Shown: positions 1-11,080, numbered from the stretch's first letter. The stretch is DNA of 64,000 bases from Ananas comosus (GCF_001540865.1 NC_033621.1:15188213-15252212), one strand, 5' to 3'. Translations and numbers: made by a program. The notes: generated by a model from the sequence alone, not told the origin.

Positions 1-424
1 AAATCCAGATTAGGTCATTTTCATTCAGGAATAGAATGATAATCAAAATTTGATTTCTGTAAAACAAACAATAATTATTAGAATTAATAAATATCATTCA
101 TATTTTATAGCCTAAAATAGGTGAACCAATTAAGCCTTTAGTTTTTTGTTTGGGCGTTGGAATGTGCTATCCAATAATAACTTGGCAAAAAAATTTCTTC
201 CATTCTTGAGAAAGGTGTTCGTATTTATTATTTAGTTGGATAATATAGTTACCAATGAAAAAATTTATATTATTTTAAAAAATAATTTGAAGGCCAAATA
301 TGATAGTCTATTGTAAACATTTGATCACACCTTTATTTGTAAAATACTATAAATTTTTTCAATTAATCAAAGAAATAACTAGAACAAGACGTTCATACAT
401 CCAAACAAAGCTATAGAAGTTTAG
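1..424. other. AT-rich intergenic DNA, nothing recognised
   Basis: Low-complexity AT-rich sequence. I see no open reading frame with family character, no RNA gene and no clear transposon end. Confidence 0.5.
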
Positions 425-557
425 TTTTTTTTTTTGAGAGATAGGTAGCATGCTACTCGTTTCGCTTATTTTATTTAGAAATAAACTTAGCTAGAAATGT
501 GAATCAATTAGGATTCGAACTTGGAACCTCAGATACCAACCATCAAATCCTTTGCCA
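425..557 (-). mobile_element. tRNA-derived SINE, copy 1
   Basis: Read on the minus strand this has a tRNA-like head containing a pol III B-box-like GTTCGAATCC (511-520 on the plus strand is ggattcgaac). A body containing GTAGCATGCTA-type sequence follows, and an A-tail appears as the T-run at 425-434. It aligns nearly end to end with the copies at 18949-19105 and 25062-25215. The 5' head is shorter here: it stops at TGGCAAAGG and is followed by an A-run. SINEs are transcribed by pol III and moved by LINE proteins in trans. I see no clean target duplication for this copy. Confidence 0.7.
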
Positions 558-884
558 AAAAAAAAAAAAGTTTTAACTTTTATTTTTGTGGTTGGATGTT
601 TGGAAGGAAGAAATTTGACTTTTGCTTCCTAAAATATTTTGATATCCACAATTCAGTAGGATTGCATATTTGACTTACAAAGTTTTTTATTTTATTCGAA
701 AAATATTTTGAAGATTGAATATGGTAATATATTTTAAACATTTGATTACATTTCTCGTCAACCAAGTAGCAAAAACTTTTCAAATAAATCAAATAAATAT
801 GTGGAATAAGATGTCGATGCATGGACACCGTTTGGATTCCAGAACAGGATATTCAAGATAATATATTTGGTATGAAGGTTTTAT
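558..884. other. AT-rich intergenic DNA, nothing recognised
   Basis: No gene, RNA or repeat boundary that I can support. Confidence 0.4.
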
Positions 885-1440
885 TATGTAATTGATGTTG
901 GAAAAATCTTTGTGATCTTTTATTGTAATATTCTTTAAAAATAATTTGAAAGTATAATTTCAGATTATGAAAAATTCCGAGAAAAAGAAAAGAACAAATA
1001 CTGTAAAGAAAATATTTAGATAATGTCTGTGGATCGAGACGTGCAGAGCACTGTCCTAGAAGCGAAATTACCCATTCACGTGCAAGGCTTCCCATCAATT
1101 ACTTCCACTTCTAGTGATACAACGATTACATTCCACCCCGTCGGCACGCTTTCAAGGTGGCGCAAGACGAACCCAACAAGCTTCAGATCCAGCAAAACAT
1201 ATCAATTTATTATTTAAAATGTAACTACTTCTGCACGCCCAGGCTGGATCTACTCCTCTTTCAACTGAAACTGTAACTACTTCTACACGCCTCGATCCAT
1301 AGGTCTTATCTAAACTTTTTCTTTATAATATTTATTATTTATTTTCTTTTTTGAAATTTTTTTAAATCTGAAATTAAACTTTCGAATTATTTTTAAAAAA
1401 TGTTATAATAAAATATCAGAAAGATTTTTCCAACAATTGA
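885..1440. repeat. Long imperfect inverted repeat (foldback element remnant)
   Basis: The arm at about 885-1018 is the imperfect reverse complement of about 1313-1440; both contain TGTTGGAAAAATCTTT and a following TTTAAAAATAATT block. The roughly 290-bp centre is less AT-rich and contains a short open frame (1023-1217) with no recognisable motif. The layout suits a foldback or Mutator-like non-autonomous element, but I could not find a target duplication. The right arm runs into the start of tandem copy A. Confidence 0.5.
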
Positions 1441-1798
1441 AAGTTAGGAATTTAATTTTTGTTCTTTTAAAAAAGCTTGGTATCCATGATTTCATAATAA
1501 TATATTAAACCGAGGCGATCTATATTATTACAAAAAAAAACCTTACAATTTGAATATAATATTTTAAATTATTTGTGTGTTGATAAAATTCATATAGAAT
1601 TCTCAATTACATCTAATTGTCCAGATTGTCAATAGAAGTAGTAGTGTTAGTGGTTAATATTTTTATCATTCAGATATGACAAGATTGATTCAATGTATCT
1701 TACCAAAATTTACATTTTTTGTTTAATGAAAAATCAAAGATAACTCTTGAATATCAATTCTCTTTCTAAATAACACCACTAATAGAAATAAAAAAAAA

Positions 1799-2141
1799 GG
1801 TAATCTTCAAATACCACTTCTGTGTTTTTACACTTTCTCACTTTAGTATCTTGTGGTTTAAAGTGTATCAATTTAGTACCCCGTGGTTTCATTTTTCTCT
1901 TTTTGTCAGATTTTTTTCGTTAAATCAGTGACAAAGTTAAACTAAAAGGTATTAAAGTAAATATGTGATAAATCTAAGTGGGATATCTGAAGTTTTTGTA
2001 TATAATTTAACAAAATGTTAACGAAAGAGCTGACGAAAAGAGCAAAATAAAGCCACAAAGGTAATAAATTGATATACTTTAAAACATAGAATAATAAAGT
2101 AAGAAAGTGCGAAACTACAGAGGTGGTATTTAAAGTTTACC
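1799..2141. mobile_element. Foldback MITE, family 1, copy in duplication A
   Basis: It starts GGTAATCTTCAAATACCAC and ends with the near-complement GTGGTATTTAAAGTTTACC, and the whole element is roughly palindromic. Homologous copies are at 3199-3542 (the duplicated copy) and 10126-10481. There is no coding capacity. Confidence 0.7.
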
Positions 2142-2350
2142 CTAAAAAAAACAACAACAACAACAACAGAAGCAAAGAGCTATGTACACTGAAATTTGAT
2201 CAATATTTTCTATCTGAATTTGATCAAATCCATTATATCTGATATGTACATTACAAAATATGACTGGATCGAATTGTAGTGACAAGAGAAGAAGTTTGAA
2301 GGATACAAATTAATTTTCCTCCTACACATGATATATATATATAAAACTAC

Positions 2351-2570
2351 GCTGCTATGCTATTGATAGCACAAAGCGCTTGGTGCTATTAGATTTTCAA
2401 CCCTTGAGCGAAGAAATGTGTGGTCAGGATATAATAGTAGTTTTCTAAAGTTAGTAGATAGTTGATTGAATAGCATATATGATTTAGCAGATGAAAATGA
2501 TCAAAAGATAGATTTAGCAGCAGAAGACTCGATAGTATCAAATGCTTAATACTATTAATAGTATAATAGC
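2351..2570. mobile_element. Short TA-flanked MITE, copy in duplication A
   Basis: Termini GCTGCTATGCTATTGATAGC and the complement of CTATTAATAGTATAATAGC form an imperfect inverted repeat, with (TA)n tracts on both sides. The core contains TTTTCAACCCTTGAGCGAAG and AGTAGATAGTTGATTGAATA. It is related to the short-core elements at 16055-16274 and 28462-28684. Confidence 0.6.
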
Positions 2571-2716
2571 CTAATTATATATATATATTATATATATATA
2601 CATATGTATGTATAATATTCAACAATGCAACAAATAGCTAGCTAGCTAGCTAGCTAGCGTCAAATTAAGTAAAAATAAGTAGAGATCGAGTGCTGCCTGC
2701 GTCCGGAGGATCTCCA

Positions 2717-2774
<58 letters not shown>

Positions 2775-3198
2775 TTAAATATTTATTTTAATAATTAATA
2801 TATATTAATNAAAATATCAGAAAGATTTTTCCAACAATTGAAAGTTAGGAATTTAATTTTTGTTCTTTTAAAAAAGCTTGGTATCCATGATTTCATAATA
2901 ATATATTAAACCGAGGCGATCTATATTATTACAAAAAAAACCTTACAATTTGAATATAATATTTTAAATTATTTGTGTATTGATAAAATTCATATAGAAT
3001 TCTCAATTACATCTAATTGTCCAGATTGTCAATAGAAGTAGTAGTGTTAGTGGTTAATATTTTTATCATTCAGATATGACAAGATTGATTCAATGTATCT
3101 TACCAAAATTTACATCTTTTGTTTAATGAAAAATCAAAGATAACTCTTGAATATTAAATCTCTTTCTAAATAACACCACTAATAGAAATAAAAAAAAA

Positions 3199-3542
3199 GG
3201 TAATCTTCAAATACCACTTCTGTGTTTTTACACTTTCTCACTTTAGTATCTTGTGGTTTAAAGTGTATCAATTTAGTACCCCGTGGTTTCATTTTTCTCT
3301 TTTTGTCAGATTTTTTTCGTTAAATCAGTGACAAAGTTAAAACTAAAAGGTATTAAAGTAAATATGTGATAAATCTAAGTGGGATATCTGAAGTTTTTGT
3401 ATATAATTTAACAAAATATTAACGAAGGAGCTGATGGAAAAAGCAAAATAAAACCACAAAGGTAATAAATTGATATACTTTAAAACATAGAATACTAAAA
3501 TAAGAAAGTGCGAAACTACAGAGATAATATTTAAAGTTTACC
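3199..3542. mobile_element. Foldback MITE, family 1, copy in duplication B
   Basis: Same element as 1799-2141, with the same termini and scattered substitutions. An expanded CAA trinucleotide run follows at about 3550-3588. Confidence 0.7.
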
Positions 3543-3553
3543 CTAAAAGCAGC

Positions 3554-3587
<34 letters not shown>

Positions 3588-3749
3588 GAAGCAAAGAGCT
3601 ATGTACACACTGAAATTTGATCAATATTTTCTATCTGAATTTGATCAAATTCATTATATCTGATATGTACATTACAAAATATGACTGGATCGAATTGTAG
3701 TGACAAGAGAAGAAGTTTGAAGGATACAAATTAATTTTCCTCCTACACA

Positions 3750-3791
<42 letters not shown>

Positions 3792-3792
3792 C

Positions 3793-4012
3793 GCTGCTAT
3801 GCTATTAATAGCACAAAGCGCTCGGTGCTATTAGGTTTTCAACCCTTGGGCGAAGAAATGTGTGGTCAGGATATAATAGTAGTTTTCTAAAGCTAGTAGG
3901 TAGTTGATTGAATAGCATATATGATTTAGCAGATGAAAATGATCAAAAGATAGATTTAGCAGCAGAAGACTCGATAGTATCAAATGCTTAATACTATTAA
4001 TAGTATAATAGC
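3793..4012. mobile_element. Short TA-flanked MITE, copy in duplication B
   Basis: Duplicate of 2351-2570, lying between two (TA)n microsatellites. Confidence 0.6.
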
Positions 4013-4017
4013 CTAAT

Positions 4018-4048
<31 letters not shown>

Positions 4049-4192
4049 GTATGTATAATATTCAACAATGCAACAAATAACTAGCTAGCTAGCTAGCTAG
4101 CGTCAAATTAAGTAAAAATAAGTAGAGATCGAGTGCTGCATGGGTCCGGAGGATCTCCAGTATATATATATATATATATATGTGTTTGCTAA

Positions 4193-5910
4193 TTAAGGAA
4201 TGGTGATGTCGTGAATGCTCTTCCGCTTGGACTCTCTGGCGTTCTGATTCTGGCGGATGAAGTACTTCTGGGCGTGGCTCGCCACCTGCGTCGGCGTCCG
4301 CGTCTTCACCGCCCACCGCGATATGTTCCTCCAATCCCCCTTCCCGTACTTCGCCAGCCCCTCCAGAAACAGCCTATACATATATATTGTCCAATATATG
4401 ATCATTAATTCGCGCGCCAACAAAGAAATTAATCACAGAAAATAAAATAGATTTAAACTTAATTTATTAACAGTTTAAAAAACTTACTAATTATATATAT
4501 ATATATATATATATATAGCCAATTAAGTAACGTGAAAACCGTGTGCATTTTATGAAAGTGTGTATATTTATTTATTGGAATCATTTTCTTTATAAGGGTG
4601 GTAGTTTCGTGTACGGGAAAACATCGAAGGATTGTGGTCAGCCCATAGTAATAGTAACAACAAGGAAAAAGTGCGCATGCCAAAAAAAAAAAAAAAAAAA
4701 AAAAAAAAATAAAAAAAAAAAAAAAAAGTAAGCCGGCCAATTGTAATTAGTAAATTCTGTAATGCTGTGACGTCGATAACAACGCTATTTTGGACCGCAA
4801 CATACATATATATAGAATCCTTCAAAGCTGCTATTTTTCACTGTACAATAACATTTTATAAAAGTATTACTTGTTTATAAAAGTCCTAGTAATTATAAAA
4901 ATATATAAGCCGGCCGTTTCAACATAGAGAAAGAAATAGAGTGACCACAAAGTGAAGGAATAATAATTATAAGCAAGCCGAGAGAAATTGAAAGGAAAGA
5001 GTAAAGTTCAAAATTGCCTCCCCATGTTTTAGCTTATTTTATCTTACTATTCTATAGTTTAAACAATTTTACTTTATTGTCTGTAGTTTAATTTTTATTT
5101 TATTAAAAAATTTTATATGAAGGAGTGCAAAGTAAAAAATTATTTTTTAAAAAAAATTCTATAGCGATAAAGTGAAAGTATGTTAAATCATAGGAGAATA
5201 AAGTGTAACTTTTCAATCACGAGACGTCGCAATGTCTAAGTGAAAATGAGCTAAATCATATGGAGGTAAAATAAAACTTTAGGAACCACCCGGAATGAAA
5301 ATAAGCTAAACTGCAGTAGAGTAATATAAAATATTTCCTAAAAAAAGAACAAAGATATATAGGAGTGTAAATCATTCTCTCTTTTAGATTAGATTGAAAC
5401 TTGAAAGGAAAAAGAAAAAGAAAGCGAAAAGATCCCCTATATGATTAATTTTTAAAAGAAAGAAATAGAGAAAAACAAAAACAGAGAGAAATTAAGTGAA
5501 CATAATAGCTAGAGAACAGAAAAAAAAAGAGAGGATGGAGAAGCGCACCTGTGCTCCTCCTCGGTCCATGGCACGCCGCGCTTGCGCTCCTCGGCTCTCG
5601 CCCTCGACCCGCCGACCTGTGCGGTCCGGTCCGAACCGGACGGTTCGGCCTCGCCTCCGTCGTAGTCGTCGTCGTCATCGCCGTCGCCATAGACCGGGAC
5701 CTCGACCCTGCCCTGCTCGATCATTTCGACGTCCTGGACCAGCTCGCAGTAGTGGGCCCACACCTCACGTGGGGTCCGGCCCGGCACGTGCCCCGCCACC
5801 AGCGCCCACCGGTTCGCCGTCCCCTCCGGGAATATCACCAGCGCGTTCTCGAACAGCTTGTCCTCCGTCCGGCTCCAACCCGGACCGGCCGGTTCTCCGA
5901 AGAACTCCAT
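4193..5910 (-). CDS. DIVARICATA-like two-repeat MYB (SHAQKYF) transcription factor
   Basis: Probable nuclear DNA-binding protein of the DIVARICATA/MYBS class. Exon 1 is 5910-5549 and exon 2 is 4373-4193, joined by a 1175-bp GT-AG intron (donor CACAG/GTGCG, acceptor TATAG/GCTG). The two give 180 residues in frame. A first SANT/MYB domain lies at about residues 10-62 ([30 protein letters not shown]). An acidic linker (DGDDDDDYD) follows. A second MYB domain at about 111-162 has [22 protein letters not shown] and the family signature SHAQKYF. The intron lies inside the second MYB domain, as I recall is usual for this family. Exon 1 is GC-rich. A consensus TATA box lies about 70 bp upstream. The protein stops just after KSIHDIT, where relatives, as I recall, continue for roughly 80-120 residues, so the C-terminus may be truncated. 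The start is the first in-frame ATG and matches the family N-terminus. Confidence 0.88.
4491..4516. repeat. (AT)n microsatellite in the MYB intron
   Basis: About 13 AT units inside the intron; an A-rich run of about 45 bp follows at 4682-4727. Confidence 0.8.
4998..5340. mobile_element. Foldback MITE in the MYB intron
   Basis: The left half (CAAAATTGCC.., TTTAGCTTATTTTATC) is repeated as a complement in the right half (GAAAATAAGCTAAACTGC), with a further inner repeat around the TTTAGC/GCTAAA words. It has no coding capacity. Its structure resembles the MITEs at 1799 and 10126, but its sequence differs. Boundaries are approximate. Confidence 0.5.
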
Positions 5911-5981
5911 AAAATGAACCGGAAACGGGGATGGGAATTGGGAATTTTGAGCGGAGATATATATCGTTTTGGGGCGCCGGG

Positions 5982-5989
5982 TATTTATA
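5982..5989 (-). promoter_or_regulatory. TATA box of the MYB gene
   Basis: TATAAATA on the minus strand, 72 bp upstream of the MYB start codon. This predicts a transcription start near 5955 and a 5' leader of about 45 nt. The gap from here to the Mutator-like element is only about 50 bp, so any longer promoter lies within or beyond that element. Confidence 0.65.
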
Positions 5990-6039
5990 AACAGAACGAT
6001 GGGGAAAGGTAAGAGGAAAGCGGGTTTTAGATTCAGATG

Positions 6040-6229
6040 GGCTAAATTACGAAAATGCCCTCTTAGATATTACTGGATAAAATTTTACTTTATGAATTTT
6101 TGAAGGCTAATTTGTATAAAAAATTTACAAATTTTGAGCTTTACAAAATTGGACCGTCTTTTTTCATTTTACAGATTAGGTCCAAATTTTTAACAAACTG
6201 ACTAAAATATTCTTATTATTTTTTCTCTC

Positions 6230-6265
<36 letters not shown>

Positions 6266-8245
6266 CTCTCGCCTTTTTTTGCAACGGAGGCAAAGACGGA
6301 GGCGGAAACGGCCCGCCTCGTTTCTCACCCTCATGCCCTCGCTCTCGTCCACGCACCCCCCGCCTTCCTCCCCTCCGACCCCGCCGAGGCCGCGCCGCGA
6401 TTCTTTTTTTTTTTTCCCTCTCCAACCCTCTTCCACCATCTCTGACGACGACGCCTCTGTCGCCCTCCCTTGCCCTTCACTCCCTCTCCCTCCTCCTCCG
6501 CCTCCTCCGCCGCCTTCGACGACGACGCCTCTCCGTCGACGCCGATGCCACGGAGGTCACTGTGGCGCCGCAGCCTCGAAGTAAGGGCCTTTAGCGGCGT
6601 CGTCGCCGGCACCATGGCCGTTGGCGGAGAGGCGTAATGAAAAAAAAATTATAGAAGAAGGAAGAAGAAAAAAATAAAGACAAAAAATTATAGAAGAAGA
6701 AAGATGAACAAGAAATTGCACCGTTAAGATAAAATTGCACTGTTTTAAAAAAATGTTGCACTATTAGGGACGTAAATTGCACCATTTGAGATGTAAACTG
6801 CACATTTTAAGATGAAAGTTACACTTTTTAAATAAAAATAACACTCTTTGGGAGATATTTACGCAGTTTCTCCTCTTATTGCACTATTTGAGATATAAAT
6901 TGTATTTTTTAAGATGAAAGTTACACTTTTGAAGTGAAAGTTGCACTCTTTTGAAAGATATTTATACTATTTCTTCTCTTATTGCACTCTTTGAGATGTA
7001 AACTGCACCCTTTAAAAGATATTTATATTGTTTGAGAGATATTTACACTGTTTCTACTGTTTCTCTTCTTATCGCATTGTTTCTTTTCTTCCTTCTCCTC
7101 CTTCTTCTTATCCTCATCCGCAGTTTCCTCCACCACCAGTCGGCTCTAGTGCGTTCCCGGCCACGTCCAGCATGCGGAGCACAGGGAGCGTCGTGAGGGA
7201 CGCGCCCCAGACCGGTCGGCAACCACGTCGGGGTCGCGCTCCGAGCGTAGGCGTGGGTGGCCGTGGGCGTGGGCGGCAATGGGCGTGCTTCTCCTGAAAC
7301 TCGGGTATGAGTTCGATGTCGGCGGGGGACGGCGGCGCGAGGAGCGCTTGACGACGACGACGGCAGAGAAGGTGGGGGAAGAAGAAAGAGGAGGAGAACG
7401 AGGGGAAGAAGGAGGAGGAAGAAGAAGAGAATAAGAAACGGTATAAATTTCACCCAAATAGTGCAATATTCGCCTAAAGAGTGTAACTCTCATCCCAAAG
7501 AGTGTAATTTTTAAAATAGTATAATTTTATTTTAATAGTGTAATTTCATCATTTTCTTCCTTATTCTATGATTTTTTGTCTTTCCTGTTGAAAAAAAGTA
7601 TTTTTTATTTTTATTTTTTATTATTCTTATTTTCTTTCTCTTTATAATTTTGTTTGCTCGCGACCTCTTTTTGCCCTTTATCACAACCATCGCTATCATC
7701 GGAGTGCAACTATTTTTCTCCCCTTTCATCGTCGAAGTGCTTTTAGGCCCCAAGAAGCACTTTCTCTTTGTCGTCGGCGGCGGCGGTGGAGACGCTCGGG
7801 CGTGAAGGAGGGTTCAGAGTAGGCAAAAAAAGGGTGGCGGCGCGGCCTCGGCGGGTCGGAGGCTTGGAAGGCGAGGTGTGCATGGGCGAGGGCGAGGGCG
7901 TGAGGGGCAGAGGCAGGAAGGTCGTTTCCGCCTCCGCCTCCGCCTCCGCGGACTTCTTCAGCGAGAAAAAAAAGAACGCGAGATAAAAAAAAAAAAAAGG
8001 AGAGAAAAAGATATAAGGGTATTTGGTCAGTTTGTTGAAAATTCGGACCGAATCTGTAAAATAAAAAAAAAGACGATCCAATTTTGCAAAAGCTCAAAAC
8101 TTGTGAATTTTTTATACAAATTGGCCACTTTAGAATTAGCTCTAATTTTATATTACAAAAAAAAACACGATTTAGCAAAACACGGTTCAAGCTATGACGT
8201 TTTTGTAAAAATATTATTGTTACTTTTTAAGAAGCAGGGTTGCTA
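6040..8245. mobile_element. Mutator-like element with long inverted repeats and GC-rich cargo
   Basis: About 6044-6540 is the imperfect reverse complement of about 7740-8230. Matching blocks include TTTGTATAAAAAATT, TTTTGAGCTTT, ATTTTACAGATT, a poly-T/poly-A stretch and a GC-rich block (CCGCCGAGGCCGCGCCGC). Long inverted repeats enclosing GC-rich gene-like DNA suit a Mutator-like non-autonomous (Pack-MULE-type) element, but I see no transposase, and neither the exact ends nor a 9-bp target duplication could be fixed. The overlapping GC-rich frames inside are low-complexity (Pro/Arg/Ser-rich), show no domain, and I do not call them genes. Confidence 0.6.
6760..7080. repeat. Degenerate tandem repeat inside the Mutator-like element
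   Basis: Roughly 110-130-bp units built from words such as TTGCACTCTTTGAGATG, GATGAAAGTTACAC and GAGATATTTACACTGTTTC recur about three times. Related words in opposite sense occur at 7450-7550. Confidence 0.6.
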
Positions 8246-8252
8246 AGATATA

Positions 8253-9353
8253 GGGCATGCTTGGCCTAACTTTTCAGAAGTGATTTTGAGTCCAAAATTA
8301 TTTTTGAGTTTAGTAGAGCGTTTGGGAACAATGGATGAAAAATTTGATTCTGCTTTTCAGAATCAAAAAACTGATTTTGAAGGCTCCAGAATCAGAAACA
8401 GAAAAGAACTATTTCTCCGAAACTGATTATGATTTTGGACTAAAACCTCAAATTTTATTTTTATTTTAGATTCAAAGTATAAATTTAACATTAAATTTAA
8501 ATTTTAAAATTTTAAATTCATTTCTGAATTTCTAAATCTCAACTTTTTAAATTTAAAATTTACAATTATGATTTTAAATTTTAAATTTAAGTTTCAAATC
8601 TCAAATTTTAAATTTTAAAATTAAAAACTTTAAATTTTAAATTTTAGATAAAATTTAAATTTTGACATTTCACATTTTAAAACTTAAATTTAAAAATTTA
8701 AAATTACAAGTTTTAATTTTCAAATTACAAAATTTGAAATTTTAATTTAAAATTCAAATNAAAATTTAAAATTTAAAATTTAAATTTTAGGTTTGGAAAT
8801 TATATTTTAGATTTTAAATTTTGAATTTCAAATTTTAAATTTTGTATTTCAAATTTTAAATTTTGAATTTCAAATTTTGAATCTTAAATTTTGAATTTTT
8901 AATTTCAGATCTTAAATTTTTAATTTCAAATTTCAAATCTTAAATTTTAAATTTTAAATTTTAAATTTAGGTTTTAAATTTGAAATTCAAAATTTAAATT
9001 CAGGTTGAAAAATTAAAAATTTAAATGTTGATTTAAAAATTAAAATTTATAATTTAAAATTGTGAAATTTCAAATTTATTTTTTGTACAAATTTGAAAAT
9101 TAAAAATTACACTTTTAGTTCAAATTTAAATTTAAATTTAAATTCAAAATTTAAATTATTTTAAAATAAAATGTAGTAAAAATATTAATATATATAAGTA
9201 TCAAAAATTTTTTGCCAAACAATTTTAGAAAATTATTTTAGAAAAATAATTTTTATTTAAACTCAGCCATACAACTTTTTATCAAAATTAATTCTTCAAA
9301 TCAAAATCATTTCTGCAAAAATTACTTTTTCAGAAGGGAAGTTAAGCTGGCCC
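8253..9353. mobile_element. Foldback element filled with AAATTT-type repeats
   Basis: The left end GGCCTAACTTTTCAGAAG and the right end, which reads CAGCTTAACTTCCCTTCTG as complement, form imperfect inverted repeats. GTGATTTTGA/ATGATTTTGA follows on both sides. The ends resemble the hAT-like or MITE termini common in plants. No transposase. It abuts the Mutator-like element at 8245. Confidence 0.55.
8450..9180. repeat. Degenerate AAATTT simple-sequence tract
   Basis: About 730 bp built almost entirely of words such as TTTAAATTTTAAATTTC on both strands, with one N at 8760. It forms the interior of the foldback element. Confidence 0.85.
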
Positions 9354-9757
9354 GTATAGATATTGGCCAAAGTGCAAAGGGGTATTACTGTAAATTCGTA
9401 ATGTAATCTTCTGGGTGAGTAAATTCACAGGTGGGTCCCCGCGGTTACACGTTTTTTGCATCTCGCACCTTGTGATGGATGGTGTGGGTGTGTTCGGATA
9501 AGTCCACGCGAGGTGCCGGCTCACGTGTACACCAGTATATGACGTGTAAAGAGAATATTCATGTACCAGAATCCATTCGCCAGTTTCATCTCCCTTTCGC
9601 TTTCGTTTTTACTGTACCGCCCTACTGCAGTAGAAGGATGTCTTTTATTAAGATTCGGTTCCGGATTAGTGGTGAAAAAAATATAGAATATGAGGGTCAT
9701 ATTGTAGTTCTTTTCGTATTTAGTTTTAAAATCCACTAACTTTACAAAATATTTTAT

Positions 9758-9762
<5 letters not shown>
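9354..9762. other. Intergenic DNA without a supported gene
   Basis: A mixed-composition stretch with ACGT-core words (CTCACGTGTACA near 9522, GACGTG near 9541) that could be an old promoter. Open frames here are short and motif-free. Confidence 0.35.
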
Positions 9763-9798
<36 letters not shown>

Positions 9799-9970
9799 NN
9801 NNNNNNNNNNNNNNNNNNNNNNNNNNNNNNNNNNNNNNNNNNNNNNNNNNNNNNNNNNNNNNNNNNNNNNNNNNNNNNNNNNNNNNNNNNNNNNNNNNNN
9901 NNNNNNNNNNNNNNNNNNNNNNNNNNNNNNNNNNNNNNNNNNNNNNNNNNNNNNNNNNNNNNNNNNNNNN

Positions 9971-10024
<54 letters not shown>
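9763..10024. repeat. (TA)n microsatellite interrupted by an assembly gap
   Basis: TA repeats on both sides of a 172-N gap (9799-9970). The true length is unknown; the gap probably reflects assembly failure in the repeat. Confidence 0.9.
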
Positions 10025-10028
<4 letters not shown>

Positions 10029-10125
10029 AAGAAAAAAAGAGATTTGAGTGACTGAGATCAGAATGATGTGATGCGGTATGTACTACACAGTAAATTTTGT
10101 CATGAAATACAGCCTTAAAAATTAA

Positions 10126-10481
10126 AAAAAAACTTCAAATATCATTCCCGTGATTTTACACTTTCTCACTTTAGTGCCCTATAGTTTAAAATGTATCACT
10201 TTAGTATCCTGTGATTTTATTTTTATCTTTTTATTATCGATTTCACTAATTTTTTTCGTTAAATTAGTGATAAAGTTAAAACTAAAGAATACTAGAGTGA
10301 ATATTCGATAAATCTAGATGTGATATCTGAAGTTTTTTGTATATAATTTAACAAAATATTAACGAAAAAACTGACGAAAAGATAAAAATGAAACCATAAA
10401 ATATTAACTTAATACACTTTAAACTGCATGATATTAAAGTGAGAAAGTATGAAATCACATAGGTGGTGTTTGAAGTTTACC
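10126..10481. mobile_element. Foldback MITE, family 1, third copy
   Basis: Homologous along its length to 1799-2141: CACTTTCTCACTTTAGTG, TTTTTTTCGTTAAATTAGTG and a GGTGGTGTTTGAAGTTTACC end. It is more diverged than the two tandem copies are from each other. Confidence 0.7.
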
Positions 10482-11045
10482 AAGAATATATTACTGGATA
10501 AACTCTAGTGTAAAAAATCTCTTTCCACTAATATTAGCTCAGGACATATCACCATTCTCGGCTTACGTGCATGACAGCAGTTGCTAAAATTTAGAAATTA
10601 TCAGTACAATGGAACCAACAGGAGAGAAATCAACAAATTAACAAGATAGAAAAAGTTACCTAATCTTACAATTAAGCATTGGGAAAACCCTCCTACTGTT
10701 TACATTCTCCTACTACAATTAAAAAACACATTTACCAGTAGGATTTTTGTGAAGGTAAAGCATTTTCTAGAAATTCCTCCTAAAATACTGTGATTATGTA
10801 TACGTTGCCTATATATTGGTACTAATAATATAGACCATTTCAAATAATTGATTTATACAGATACTTCAATTAATTTATTGTATGAATGGGCAAATTACAT
10901 CTTCGGTCGTGAAACTTTGAAGCGTGGGACACTTAATTAGTCCGGTAGACCGCGGCTTTAATTTGCTGCAATTTTGGCTCAAGTTCTTTAGCAATCAATG
11001 TCAACTGTACAAGCAAGTTGACTGAATATCGACGCATTATTAAAA
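10482..11045. other. Intergenic DNA, nothing recognised
   Basis: No gene or repeat boundary I can support; 10890-11040 has a more balanced composition, but no open frame with family character. Confidence 0.4.
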
Positions 11046-11080
11046 CTAGTTAAGGGACCCGCGCGATGCTGCGGGTAGTT
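11046..11080 (-). mobile_element. Helitron 3' terminus
   Basis: On the minus strand a GC hairpin (CCCGCAGCATCGCGCGGG) is followed by TCCCTTAA and CTAG, then T in the flank. This is the standard Helitron 3' end (hairpin, CTRR, insertion before T). I could not find the matching 5' TC end in the AT-rich DNA to the right. Confidence 0.5.

Larger units (their letters stand above)
1410..2769. repeat. Tandem segmental duplication, copy A
   Basis: Sequence from AAAATATCAGAAAG (1410) to GATCTCCAG (about 2718) plus a long (TA)n tract is repeated at 2811-4181 in the same order and orientation. The copies differ by scattered substitutions and by microsatellite length: the CAA run is about 5 units here and about 13 in copy B. 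Each copy contains two MITEs. Copy B lies directly beside the MYB gene, so it is probably the original 3' flank. The junction carries a single N at 2810, so an assembly artefact is possible. Confidence 0.85.
2811..4181. repeat. Tandem segmental duplication, copy B
   Basis: This is the second copy of 1410-2769, including the CTAG microsatellite (4081-4100) and the GATCTCCAG end (4153-4161). It ends in a (TA)n tract 11 bp from the end of the MYB coding sequence (4193). Its upstream edge is the single N at 2810. Confidence 0.85.

Noticed and set aside
425..557. Possible tRNA gene at the B-box-like motif
   Set aside because: No cloverleaf could be folded and the same sequence recurs with an A-tail and target duplications, so it is a SINE.
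4459..4825. Overlapping frames in the MYB intron
   Set aside because: They run through the poly-A tract and TA repeat and are removed by the canonical GT-AG intron.
6176..8246. Long frames in the GC-rich arms of the Mutator-like element
   Set aside because: Low-complexity and present in several frames on both arms; a product of the inverted repeat, not a gene I can support.
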